Both the position numbers and the translations under genes were made by a program. A model generated the notes under the pieces. The model saw only the letters and a program-made list of their open reading frames with translations, did not search any database and was not told the origin of the DNA. From assembly GCF_900172315.1 (NCBI RefSeq), contig NZ_FWFV01000008.1, forward strand, positions 1 to 64,000: a DNA stretch of 64,000 nt. Direction: 5' to 3'. Position 1 is the stretch's first letter; every line of letters begins with the position of its first letter. Below, piece by piece: positions 1-8,065 of the stretch. The stretch is from Palleronia marisminoris. GTDB taxonomy: Bacteria; Pseudomonadota; Alphaproteobacteria; Rhodobacterales; Rhodobacteraceae.

Positions 1-66
1 ACCGACGCGGGATGAACGTCCGCTGGCTCCTGCGTGGAGAAATGCCAGGAAAAGCAGCGACAGGCC

Positions 67-678
67 TCAATTCAGCGAGGCGAAGTCCCGGACGCTGACC
101 GGGCGGTTCGAGTGATCACGCGTAAGGGTGATACGCACTCCGACAGGCAGCTTTTCTTCGGACCAAGCGGCGCGCACAGCACCGTCGGCATCGACATAAG
201 AGAATTCCGCGCCGTCGAGTCCTTCGATCACCACCACCTCTGCGACGATGCTGGCACCGCCGGGGCGAGCAGGACGCAAGATCTCGATCAATGACAGCTC
301 ACCGCCGGCTCGCCGTGAGGCAATGGTGACCTCGCTCAGGCCATTCGTGCTGAAGCCGCGAGGTGTCACGGCGACGAAGCGCAGACCAGCGCCCTCGCCT
401 ACGAGGGCGGGCTGCCCGCGCGAGTTGGTGTCGGTTCCGGCACGGGCTTCCGGGGCGGAGAGAGGCATCGCACGCGCTGCCGAGATTGTCCGCGCCAGAT
501 GGTCGGCCGCTGCCGACAGTTCAGCGCGGATAGCTACCTCGTCACCGACACGTCCCACCGTGCGCAGCTGGCCAAGGAAGCCTGCCATAACCGCGGACAT
601 GATCGCCACGATCGATAGTGCCACAAGGAGCTCGATCAGAACCACGCCACTCTCCGACGTATCGTCTGATGGCGTCAT
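67..678 (-). CDS. gspJ: Type II secretion minor pseudopilin GspJ
   Basis: Last gene of the minus-strand type II secretion operon. The protein (203 aa from the ATG at 678) starts with a short polar leader, then a class III prepilin site and hydrophobic helix (SGVVLIELLVALSIVAI), where a glycine is followed by the usual hydrophobic stretch with Glu at +5. The size and the C-terminal beta-rich region fit GspJ, a tip pseudopilin that works with GspI and GspK. The start is fixed by an ATGA overlap with the stop of gspI; the longer upstream frame reads through gspI. It should be processed by the prepilin peptidase encoded at 10154. The family call rests on the prepilin helix plus position after gspH and gspI. 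Confidence 0.85.
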   Translation of the reverse strand: MTPSDDTSESGVVLIELLVALSIVAIMSAVMAGFLGQLRTVGRVGDEVAIRAELSAAADHLARTISAARAMPLSAPEARAGTDTNSRGQPALVGEGAGLRFVAVTPRGFSTNGLSEVTIASRRAGGELSLIEILRPARPGGASIVAEVVVIEGLDGAEFSYVDADGAVRAAWSEEKLPVGVRITLTRDHSNRPVSVRDFASLN

Positions 679-1052
679 GGCGTCGCCTCGCCGACAACAA
701 AGCTGCGAAACACGTAGGATTGCGTCGCCCGTGGCGGCCACACTTCGATGGTTACGGCGAAAAGCGGGACAGGGTTGTCGTCAGGCAGTTCACGCGCGCT
801 GAGCTGCCACGTTGCGCCACCTGGTGCTTGGCCGGAGAATTCCCCCTCCGCGGCCACCGCTCCGCCGTGTACCGCCGCAACCTCGCGGGCGACATGTGTG
901 GCGGCGGTGGCCTCTCCAGCCCTGCGCATCGCGAGCGTTGCCTGGGAGACGGCGGCGATAGCAGCAGCCAGAGCTACGGACAGAACCACAAAGGCGACGA
1001 GGGTCTCCAGGAGAACGAAGCCGTCTTCTCCCTCCACTTTACCGACCGTCAT
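675..1052 (-). CDS. gspI: Type II secretion minor pseudopilin GspI
   Basis: A 125-aa prepilin-like protein with the leader GEDGFVLLETLVAFVVLSV, a cleavage site after Gly and Glu at +5, followed by about 90 residues of globular domain. This is the usual length of GspI, a component of the pseudopilus tip complex. The start ATG overlaps the stop of gspH as ATGA, and its own stop overlaps the start of gspJ in the same way, so the three minor pseudopilins are translationally coupled. GspH and GspI could be swapped in naming, but length and order (H-I-J) support this assignment. Confidence 0.85.
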   Translation of the reverse strand: MTVGKVEGEDGFVLLETLVAFVVLSVALAAAIAAVSQATLAMRRAGEATAATHVAREVAAVHGGAVAAEGEFSGQAPGGATWQLSARELPDDNPVPLFAVTIEVWPPRATQSYVFRSFVVGEATP

Positions 1053-1525
1053 GGCGCCCGCGCCGAGATCACGCGTGGCAAGCCGGTGAGCCAGCTGACC
1101 TCGAGCCGAGCTGAAGACCCTTCGGAGGAAAGTTCCAGCTCGGCTCCGGACGAGCTGCCGTCGGCGCGGAACACCAGGGCTGCCGTGCTGCCACCGGTGG
1201 CGGGCCGCGCAAGGCTTCCCTTGAAGCTCATTCCCGGCGGTAGACGCAGCGGAGTGGCGCCCGGCGGATAGGCAAACGTGCGCGCCTGCAGGTCGATCGC
1301 CACCGACGTGTCCCGGCCAGTCCGCAACGCGTCGGACCTGGCCTCGAGGATGATTGCCTGCAATTGCTCTGCGACCAATCGGGGCGCGGGGGTGGGGTCA
1401 CGACGCCCCAGAGCGCCTGCGGCGAGACCAGCAATCACGGCGAGGATAGTCAGCGTGACGAGCATCTCGACGAGCGTGAATCCCGCCTCTCCGCTCCCGT
1501 CGTTCCTGGGCGGACTCGTCTTCAT
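1049..1525 (-). CDS. gspH: Type II secretion minor pseudopilin GspH
   Basis: A 158-aa prepilin with a textbook class III signal, GFTLVEMLVTLTILAVIAG, at about residues 15-33, followed by a soluble domain of about 120 residues typical of GspH. It is predicted to join the type II pseudopilus after processing by the GspO-like peptidase. The start is set by an ATGA overlap with the end of gspF and the stop overlaps gspI. It lies between the platform protein gene gspF and gspI, the canonical order of type II operons. Confidence 0.87.
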   Translation of the reverse strand: MKTSPPRNDGSGEAGFTLVEMLVTLTILAVIAGLAAGALGRRDPTPAPRLVAEQLQAIILEARSDALRTGRDTSVAIDLQARTFAYPPGATPLRLPPGMSFKGSLARPATGGSTAALVFRADGSSSGAELELSSEGSSARLEVSWLTGLPRVISARAP

Positions 1526-2766
1526 TGAATCGCGATCTCGTTGATGCTGAGCAGTGCGGTCATTACCGAAACCACCAAACCTCCCACCAGGCCACCCATC
1601 AGAAGGGTGATCACCGGGGTCAGGAAGGTCAGAAGCCGGGCCACCCGCCGTTGCAGCAGGCCGTCGATCATCAGGCCCGACCGCCCCAGCATTGCCGCCA
1701 GAATGTTCGATTTCTCTCCCAGTCTGAGAAGGGCAACGATGGGATCAGGAAACTGCCCGGTCGCGCCTATGGCCTGCCAGAACGGAGCGCCCTCGGAAAC
1801 GCGCGTCCGCGCCGCCAGCAGAGTGCCATGCTGCGACGCCGTCGCCGCCGTTGCCGCCGCCAGGCGCATTGCCTCGAGCATCGGGACGCCGTTGTCCAAG
1901 AGCAGCGACATGGTCGTCAGATAACGTGCATTGACGCTGCTGCGGATTCCCGTGGAGAGGCCGGGAACGCGCAGCAGGGCCTCGGTCGCCGCATCCCGGC
2001 CGGCAGGCGTCATGAACCACAACAGCATCGGCAGCATTGCCGCCCCGGCTGCAGCGAAAAGCAACGGTCCGGGGCCGCCGACAAAGGCCCCGAAGGCGAG
2101 GAGCACGCGGACAACTGCCGGTGCTGGAACCCCGGCATTCTCAAAGACCGGCTTCAGTGCCGGTGCCAGGTAGAGCGACAGCAGAAGGAAGGCGAAGATC
2201 ATCACGACCATGAGGAAGGCCGGGTACATCAGCGCCTCCGTCACCTCGCGTCGTCGGGCCGCGCGACGCATGAAGGTGTCTGCCAGGGTTCGCACCACCA
2301 CATCGAGGCGACCACTGGACTCGCCGCTGGCGAGCAGGGCGGCGACGTCGTCGGTAATCTCCGGCGCGGCGGCAAAGGCCTGGGAGACTGAAAGGCCTTC
2401 GGTGAGCCTGCCATGGATCTCGGCCGCGCGGCGTTTCTGCGGGCGGCTCGTCTCGGCGTCAGCGACGGCCTTGATCGCCACGTCGATCGTGAAGCCAGCC
2501 TCGAGCATCACCGAGAGTTCGGTGAAGAACCGGCCCAGGTCGAGTCGCGTTTCCAGGGTGAAGCCGCGTGCTGCCACGCCATCTTTCGCAGGAGCCGGAA
2601 TGGTGCGGCGCCCACCTGTGCCCCCGCTACCCAGTTCGAAGGGAATGCGACCGGACTGTCGCAGCTGGCGCACCGCATCTGCCTCATCGACGGCTTCCAG
2701 GGTGCCGGTCTCGATTTCGCCGTCCGGCCTGTAGGCCTTGAACCGGATGCGGCTAGTCGCGCGCAT
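1522..2766 (-). CDS. gspF: Type II secretion inner-membrane platform protein GspF
   Basis: Polytopic platform protein of the type II system, which couples the ATPase GspE to pseudopilus assembly. From the ATG at 2766 it is 414 aa: an N-terminal segment RFKAYRPDGEIETGTLEA, then two homologous GspF domains, each ending in long hydrophobic helices (for example VVMIFAFLLLSLYLAP and LTFLTPVITLLMGGLVGG). About 400 aa is normal for GspF. An earlier in-frame start at 2991 would read through gspE and lacks family similarity. It overlaps the end of gspE by 14 bases. Confidence 0.93.
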   Translation of the reverse strand: MRATSRIRFKAYRPDGEIETGTLEAVDEADAVRQLRQSGRIPFELGSGGTGGRRTIPAPAKDGVAARGFTLETRLDLGRFFTELSVMLEAGFTIDVAIKAVADAETSRPQKRRAAEIHGRLTEGLSVSQAFAAAPEITDDVAALLASGESSGRLDVVVRTLADTFMRRAARRREVTEALMYPAFLMVVMIFAFLLLSLYLAPALKPVFENAGVPAPAVVRVLLAFGAFVGGPGPLLFAAAGAAMLPMLLWFMTPAGRDAATEALLRVPGLSTGIRSSVNARYLTTMSLLLDNGVPMLEAMRLAAATAATASQHGTLLAARTRVSEGAPFWQAIGATGQFPDPIVALLRLGEKSNILAAMLGRSGLMIDGLLQRRVARLLTFLTPVITLLMGGLVGGLVVSVMTALLSINEIAIQ

Positions 2767-4414
2767 CGAGGCTCTCCCGAACCTGGTCGAGCACACGCCT
2801 GACTTCTGCTGGCGTCGTGATGCCTGCTGCGGTGAGTCCAGCAGCGTGATCGACCATTCGCACGAAGCCCTGTGCGACGCTGCGATCAAGCACCTCACTC
2901 TCAGCGGCCCCGGCGTTGATCGCCCCGGCAGTCTCGCGGGTGACGTCGAGGATCTCGTAGGTGACGGTCCGCCCCGAGTAGCCTGTGTCATGGCAGAGGT
3001 CGCAGCCCGCTCCGCGACACGAGAGGCAGGTCTTGCGCAGCAGGCGCTGCGCGATCACGGCCCTGATCGTGGCGCCGATCAGGTAGCTGTCGACCCCCAT
3101 GTCGGTCAGCCGGGCGAGTGCGCCGGAGGCGCTGTTCGTGTGCAGGGTGGAAAACACCAGGTGTCCGGTGAGTGCCGCCTGTATGGCGATCTGGGCCGTC
3201 TCGCGGTCGCGGATCTCGCCGACGAGGATAACGTCGGGGTCATGGCGCAGAACAGAGCGCAGCGCGCGGGCGAAGGTGAGGTCGATGGAGGGGTCGACCT
3301 GGAGCTGGGTGATTCCGTCGAGGCGATATTCGACCGGATCCTCGACGGTGAAGATCTTGACCTGCTCGGACTGCCTCTCACGCAGAATGGAGTAAAGCGT
3401 CGTGGTCTTGCCGCTGCCCGTCGGGCCAGTCACCAGAATGATCCCGTTTGGTGTCTGGGCGAGGGCGCGCAAGTGTCCGATCGCGTCGGGCGCATAGCCG
3501 AGCGCTTCGAGGCTGAGCGTCACGCCGGAACGGTCGAGAATGCGCAGGACGAAAGACTCGCCATGCACGCTCGGCAGGACCGAGACGCGCAGGTCGATTT
3601 CCTGGCCGCGCACGGCGACCCGCATCCGCCCGTCCTGCGGCAGTCGGCGCTCGGCGATGTTGAGCTGAGAGAGGATCTTGATGCGCGTGGCGATACCCGC
3701 CAACATTGACCGCGACGTGGTTTCGACGAGGTCCAGCATGCCGTCGCACCGCATCCTGATGCAGACATGATCCGAGCGCGGCTCGATATGGAGATCGGTC
3801 GCGCCACGGTCCACCGCGCTCTGGATGATATAGTTGACGAACCGGATCACCGGTGCCTCTCGGGCAACGTCGCGCAAGCGCTCTACATCGTCGAAATCCT
3901 CGTTTTCGACCACGGCGGTCGCAGGTCGGTCCGTAAGCTCCGGTGCCGCGCCTGCATCGCCGCGCAAGGTCCGCAGCGTCTCGAGGATATGACTGCGGGT
4001 GCAGACGCGGAGTTCGACCGGGCGGTCCAGGCAATATCCGACAGCTTCCGCCGCGTTTGCCGAGAAGGGATCGGCCACGGCCACGACGACCGCTGCGCCG
4101 GCGAGTTCGATTGGCAGAACCTGGTTGGCCTCAAGGTAGGCCAGACCCACGCTGTCGAGGAGCGCGCGGTCGATGGCATCTGCGGCGACAGCCGTGGTGG
4201 AGAGGGATAGGTACTCGGCCATGTGCCTCGCCAGGTCGACCTCCCGCGTCAGGCCGAGTTCGATCAGCACGACGTCTGCGGCATGATCCGTCGAGGCGCG
4301 GGCGTTGCGCGCCCGCTTCGCCGCCTCGGGCGTCAACAGTCCGTGCACCTGGAGGAAGGACAGGAAGCCGTCGAAGTCGCGAGTCGGCGCCAGGTGTTGC
4401 TCCAGGGTGCTCAT
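2753..4414 (-). CDS. gspE: Type II secretion ATPase GspE
   Basis: Cytoplasmic secretion ATPase, 553 aa. An N-terminal MshEN-type domain (about 1-160) is followed by the RecA-like motor. Walker A GPTGSGKTT lies at about 330-338, the Asp box around VEDPVEYRLDGITQLQV at about 357-373, Walker B DPDVILVGEIRD at about 392-403, and the His box GHLVFSTLHTNSA at about 417-429. A zinc-binding tetracysteine (CLSC...CDLC, about 463-474) is present, a hallmark of GspE. All key residues are intact, so the protein is predicted to be active. It is coupled to gspK upstream by ATGA. Confidence 0.96.
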   Translation of the reverse strand: MSTLEQHLAPTRDFDGFLSFLQVHGLLTPEAAKRARNARASTDHAADVVLIELGLTREVDLARHMAEYLSLSTTAVAADAIDRALLDSVGLAYLEANQVLPIELAGAAVVVAVADPFSANAAEAVGYCLDRPVELRVCTRSHILETLRTLRGDAGAAPELTDRPATAVVENEDFDDVERLRDVAREAPVIRFVNYIIQSAVDRGATDLHIEPRSDHVCIRMRCDGMLDLVETTSRSMLAGIATRIKILSQLNIAERRLPQDGRMRVAVRGQEIDLRVSVLPSVHGESFVLRILDRSGVTLSLEALGYAPDAIGHLRALAQTPNGIILVTGPTGSGKTTTLYSILRERQSEQVKIFTVEDPVEYRLDGITQLQVDPSIDLTFARALRSVLRHDPDVILVGEIRDRETAQIAIQAALTGHLVFSTLHTNSASGALARLTDMGVDSYLIGATIRAVIAQRLLRKTCLSCRGAGCDLCHDTGYSGRTVTYEILDVTRETAGAINAGAAESEVLDRSVAQGFVRMVDHAAGLTAAGITTPAEVRRVLDQVRESLDARD

Positions 4415-5334
4415 GCCGACAGACCTCGCAGATGCGCTGTTGCCCCGGCCCCGAAGAGCGTTTCGCAGGATGTCGCAATCGCGGCGGGCGCACGCTCCAT
4501 CTGTCTGGCAGGTGCGATCCTGCGTTCAAGGCTTCGCAAGCGTCCGTCCTCCACGGCGAGGACGCGTTCCGAGAAGCCAAGCGTGCCCTCACCGCCACGT
4601 ACCGAGACCTCGATACGGAAGGTAGTCGCGGCCGGTGCGTCGGCCGTGATGAACGGACGGAGCGGCGTCGGCTGTCGTGGCAGCACCGTCGCCAGTCCCG
4701 CAGGCATGTGTGGCCCCGCGATCTGAGCCTGTCGGGACTGCACGGTGAAGGTTTGGGTCAGGCGCAGCGGAGAAAGATCCTTCAGCGCCGCGAAGGCGTA
4801 TAGCTCTTCGACGGCGGCGAAGGGTGCGCCGCTGAAGTCATCGAGCAGCAGCAGCGACGACAAGGCTGACGCAGCCACGCTGTCGGTCTCTGCTGTGCGG
4901 TAGGCCAGTATCGCGTCGGCATGCTTGCGGGCCACTGCGGCCGAGAGGCCAAGGGAACGCAGCGCCACGTCCAGAAGTTCGGCTTCGGCGGCATTGAGAT
5001 CGACGAGGCCGTGTTGATCCTGCACCCTGACAAGGATCGAGAGGTCGCCCGCGCGGCACGCAGCGGGAGAAGCGTCAAGCGCGAAGGCCGGCACGGTCTC
5101 GCCTTGCCCCACCCGCGCGAGAGTGCGGCCCGTGACGGTCACCAGCCCGTCAGCGAGTAGGTCTAGCCTCTCTTCGGCGAAGCGATCCGACGCTAGGTCG
5201 AGGCTGGATCTTGCGGCAAGCGTGAAGCCGCTAACCAGAGTGGTGACCACCAACAGGAACCCTACCACAGCCAGCAGGGCGAAGCCGTCCTCCTCGGCAA
5301 GCTCCTGGCGGAGGTGAGGGGCCGGGCATCTCAT
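4411..5334 (-). CDS. gspK: Type II secretion minor pseudopilin GspK
   Basis: 307 aa from the ATG at 5334. Near the N-terminus is DGFALLAVVGFLLVVTTLVSG, a prepilin-type segment in which the usual Glu is absent, as is typical of GspK. After it comes the large GspK domain with an SAM-like part (LVDLNAAEAELLDVALRSLGL at about 112-132, written here only as a landmark). GspK caps the pseudopilus with GspI and GspJ. The start was chosen for the ATGA overlap with the gene ending at 5331; the longer frame back to 5433 adds a charged run that would displace the leader. Confidence 0.88.
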   Translation of the reverse strand: MRCPAPHLRQELAEEDGFALLAVVGFLLVVTTLVSGFTLAARSSLDLASDRFAEERLDLLADGLVTVTGRTLARVGQGETVPAFALDASPAACRAGDLSILVRVQDQHGLVDLNAAEAELLDVALRSLGLSAAVARKHADAILAYRTAETDSVAASALSSLLLLDDFSGAPFAAVEELYAFAALKDLSPLRLTQTFTVQSRQAQIAGPHMPAGLATVLPRQPTPLRPFITADAPAATTFRIEVSVRGGEGTLGFSERVLAVEDGRLRSLERRIAPARQMERAPAAIATSCETLFGAGATAHLRGLSA

Positions 5335-5852
5335 CCGCCCGCGCTGTCCGGATAGAGGTTGAGCGGGACGACGTTCTCGGCGTTCTCTACCGTCACCGAG
5401 TTCCCATCGATCTCGCGCACCACCCAGGCCCAAGCGGTCTCGCCTTCGCTTACCCAGACCGTCTCGTAGCCGCCCGGATCGCCGAGAAGCGCTCTTTCCC
5501 GGCCGCTCGCGACCCCGATCCCAACGAGACGCGGGGCAGGGGGCGCCGGCTCCTGAATCGGCGCCGCGTTTGCGATGAGGGGGAGCACGACGGGTGCGGG
5601 CTCCGGCGGCGGCTGCCAGGCTCGCCGCGTCTCGGTAAAGAGCGGCCGGGCCAGGACGTGGTTGCGATCGAGAATCGGCAGATCAATCGGTCGCCCCGCC
5701 GAAGCAGCGGTATCGGGACCGGCATCGGCGGCGGCAACGGCCCGCGGAGGGGCTATCGGCGTCACCTCGAGCGGCCTGGTGCCCACGGCCCAGATCTCGG
5801 CGGCAACGACCGTGGCAAGGGTGAGAGCCAGAACGAGGCGAAGGGCCAACAT
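5331..5852 (-). CDS. GspC-like type II secretion protein (inner-membrane, HR domain)
   Basis: About 173 aa. One N-terminal membrane helix (LALRLVLALTLATVVAAEIW) is followed by a Pro/Ala-rich linker and a small periplasmic domain. That domain includes DRNHVLARPLFTETRRAW and RLVGIGVASGRERALL, which resemble the homology region of GspC/PulC or PilP-like proteins that contact the secretin. No PDZ domain follows, so this is a short version. It sits between gspM and gspK, unlike the usual gspC position before gspD. Starts at 5852 (ATG) or 5855 (GTG) both overlap the gspM stop. The role as secretin connector is inferred from topology and context. Confidence 0.7.
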   Translation of the reverse strand: MLALRLVLALTLATVVAAEIWAVGTRPLEVTPIAPPRAVAAADAGPDTAASAGRPIDLPILDRNHVLARPLFTETRRAWQPPPEPAPVVLPLIANAAPIQEPAPPAPRLVGIGVASGRERALLGDPGGYETVWVSEGETAWAWVVREIDGNSVTVENAENVVPLNLYPDSAGG

Positions 5853-6442
5853 CACAGCGCCCCCTCGTCACCGGGGCGAAGCGCCCCCTCGATCTGAAGC
5901 TGCATCAGGAGCTGCACGGGGTCGGCACTGCCGTCCGCATCTGCCGAGGGGCTGCTTGTGTCGATCCGCGCCGTGCGAATGGTCAGGTAGGGCACGGCGC
6001 TCTCGATGGCGAAGATGGTTTCGACGATCTCGCTGTTGGTTCCCGTCATGCTGACATCGAGCCTGGCGAACCGGGTCCCATCGCGCTCGACGACGGGAGA
6101 ACTGCCGACCGAGAGGAGATTGACGCCGCTCGCCTCGGCAATCTCTCCGACACGACTCTGAAAGGCGGCCTGGATCAGAGAGGTGCTGGCGCCGGTAAGG
6201 AACTCGGGGCCACCTTGGGTCGGATCGGATGCAATGGCCGGACCGGGGGCCGCGGCGATGAGCAGGTTCAGGTTCCCCAGCTTCTGCCGCTCGGATGCGA
6301 TCCGCTCTGCCTTGGCCTCGAACGCAGCGCCAACGACGTTCATCCCGCCGAACGCGAGACCGAAGACCAGCAGGGGCGCAACGACAGCTGCAATTTTCCG
6401 GCCGAGGCGCGGGGCATTCAGCAGGGTGGTGCGGCTATCCAT
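5852..6442 (-). CDS. gspM: Type II secretion protein GspM (subtype b)
   Basis: 196 aa from ATG 6442. One N-terminal transmembrane helix (AAVVAPLLVFGLAFGGMNVV) precedes a coiled stretch (AFEAKAERIASERQKLGNL) and a ferredoxin-like periplasmic domain, the layout of GspM/PilO-type proteins that pair with GspL. Its place directly after gspL, overlapping it by 8 bases, agrees. The start MDSRTTLLNAP was preferred over an upstream in-frame start because it follows the gspL end and matches family length. Sequence conservation in GspM is low, so the name rests on topology and operon position. Confidence 0.8.
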   Translation of the reverse strand: MDSRTTLLNAPRLGRKIAAVVAPLLVFGLAFGGMNVVGAAFEAKAERIASERQKLGNLNLLIAAAPGPAIASDPTQGGPEFLTGASTSLIQAAFQSRVGEIAEASGVNLLSVGSSPVVERDGTRFARLDVSMTGTNSEIVETIFAIESAVPYLTIRTARIDTSSPSADADGSADPVQLLMQLQIEGALRPGDEGAL

Positions 6443-7463
6443 CGGCACTCTCCGCCTGGAGCGCAATCGTGAAGCGTTCGCCTGCCTCTCCCGATGTGCG
6501 AAGTACAGGTTGAGTAAAGGTCGCCTCGCCGAACACGGGCGAGGCTTCGAGCAGGGGGATCAGGCCGGCGGCGGTTGTCGAGGTGCCCGTGAGCAGGACC
6601 GTGCTCTCGTCAACGTCGACACGGTTCAGCCAAGTCCCGTCCGGCAGGGTCAGCGCAAGTTCTTCCAGCACCCGTACCAAGGGCAGGGCTCCGGATTTGG
6701 CGCCGCGCACTGCCGCGATGCGGACGATCTCCTCGGCACGGGCATGCATGTCGGCACGCACCTGCGCCGCTTCGATCTCGGCGCGCGCGATCTCGCGGTC
6801 GAGCGCCGCCAAGGCTTGTTCTTGACGCCATGCCCACGTGGCGCCGAGGCCAAGAAGGCCGATCAAGGCCAGAACCGCCGCCATGCGAGCGCCACCACGC
6901 AGAAGGCGCTCCCGGCGGGGCCTGTTTCCGAGCGCTGCAAGGCTTGGCCCGTCGGCGCGGACGAGCCCGCGCGGCGTCGCCAGTGCAAGGCCGCACAAAG
7001 CAATGCGCGCCGAGGCGAGGCTTTCCACGAGGGGAGCGACATGGTCGCGCCGCAGGATGGCGTAGATGCTTTCAGGATCGTCGACGCGATAGGACGGCTT
7101 GACCAGGATGCACTCGTCCATCCGGAAGGGGGTCGCTGTCGCGAAGTCGAGCCGCGCCATGGCGTCTCGCCGACTCGCGGGGAGGCGCAGCGGCGAGAGC
7201 CTGCGCAAAAGGTAGCGGTCGGGTTCTACGACAAGATACACCATGCGGCGTCGACCGGAACGCAGGGCCTTTCCGGTTTCGGAGGGAGCAACGTGGATTG
7301 GTGGTCCGTCGCCCGTTTCGACGGTCACGCCGGATCGAGACAGGCGAAGTAGGGTCTGCGACTTTGCCGCGCAAATTGGCCGCTCCCGGAAAACGAGCGC
7401 CCCCGCTTCCCACGACCACCACCGGATCAAGTCCGTGACATACGGGATCAAACTTATACCCAT
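6435..7463 (-). CDS. gspL: Type II secretion protein GspL
   Basis: First gene of the minus-strand operon, 342 aa from ATG 7463. It has an N-terminal cytoplasmic actin-like region, one membrane helix (AAVLALIGLLGLGATWAW), then a coiled helix and a PilN-like ferredoxin domain containing LTLPDGTWLNRVDVDESTVLL. GspL recruits the ATPase GspE to the inner membrane through its cytoplasmic part. A longer frame begins at a TTG codon at 7544; the ATG giving MGISLIPYVTDL is preferred. The cytoplasmic part is shorter than in enterobacterial GspL. Confidence 0.85.
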   Translation of the reverse strand: MGISLIPYVTDLIRWWSWEAGALVFRERPICAAKSQTLLRLSRSGVTVETGDGPPIHVAPSETGKALRSGRRRMVYLVVEPDRYLLRRLSPLRLPASRRDAMARLDFATATPFRMDECILVKPSYRVDDPESIYAILRRDHVAPLVESLASARIALCGLALATPRGLVRADGPSLAALGNRPRRERLLRGGARMAAVLALIGLLGLGATWAWRQEQALAALDREIARAEIEAAQVRADMHARAEEIVRIAAVRGAKSGALPLVRVLEELALTLPDGTWLNRVDVDESTVLLTGTSTTAAGLIPLLEASPVFGEATFTQPVLRTSGEAGERFTIALQAESADG

Positions 7464-8065
7464 GCCAGGTTCCGCCCCCCCGGAAACAACCCCTGGCGCC
7501 AGTATAGCCGATTTTTCAGCGCGGCTATCACCTAGTTTTGCCAATTAGGGCACGGATTGGTGATCTCCGACTAACATCGGCTGCAAGCGCCAGCCGCAAA
7601 TTCCATAGCAGGCTGGGTCCTGCAGCTGACCGGGCGCAAAGGCAGGCGCTGCCATGACGCTCGTCTGCTAATCCGCCGTCATATGAATTCATGTCAGAAT
7701 TTCGGACATTGGAGGGAGGCCCGTGAACGCTTCTGGTTCGGGACCCGGACCGGAAAAGCTTCACGGCTTCGTCTGGAACGACCTTCCTGTGCAATTTGGC
7801 CTCACTGCAGTCCAGTCATCTGCGTGCTGGTCCATTTGGAGTGACAGAATGCCCGCTTCTGTTACTCTGATGCAGAAAGATGCGGCAGAGATACTTGAAA
7901 AATAAGACAAAGCGTTCCGCAGCAAGGTTGAGGTAGGGCAACCTGCAAGGCAGGCTGAACTTTGAGTCGAGGATGGTGCATGCGTACAATGCCATCGCAC
8001 GGAGTGACCCGCTGGCCGTGCGCCGTGTGCCGGGTCGGTTCCGGGCCGATTATAGTGAGAGCGGA
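7464..8065. promoter_or_regulatory. Divergent intergenic region between the two gsp operons
   Basis: About 600 bases without a supported gene separate gspL (minus) from gspD (plus) and must carry the promoters of both operons. I see no convincing sigma-70 boxes. A 10-base perfect palindrome, ATGAATTCAT, lies at 7683-7692 near the middle and could be an operator or chance. Short frames here have no recognisable content. Regulation of the two operons from this one region is inference. Confidence 0.5.

Noticed and set aside
1525-4803. Long open frames on the plus strand opposite gspE and gspF
   Set aside because: They are shadows of the GC-rich minus-strand genes, with Arg/Ala/Gly-rich content and no family similarity; gspE and gspF have complete motif sets.
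7723-8000. Short frames in the gspL-gspD intergenic region
   Set aside because: None has a plausible ribosome site, signal peptide or family pattern, and the region must hold divergent promoters.
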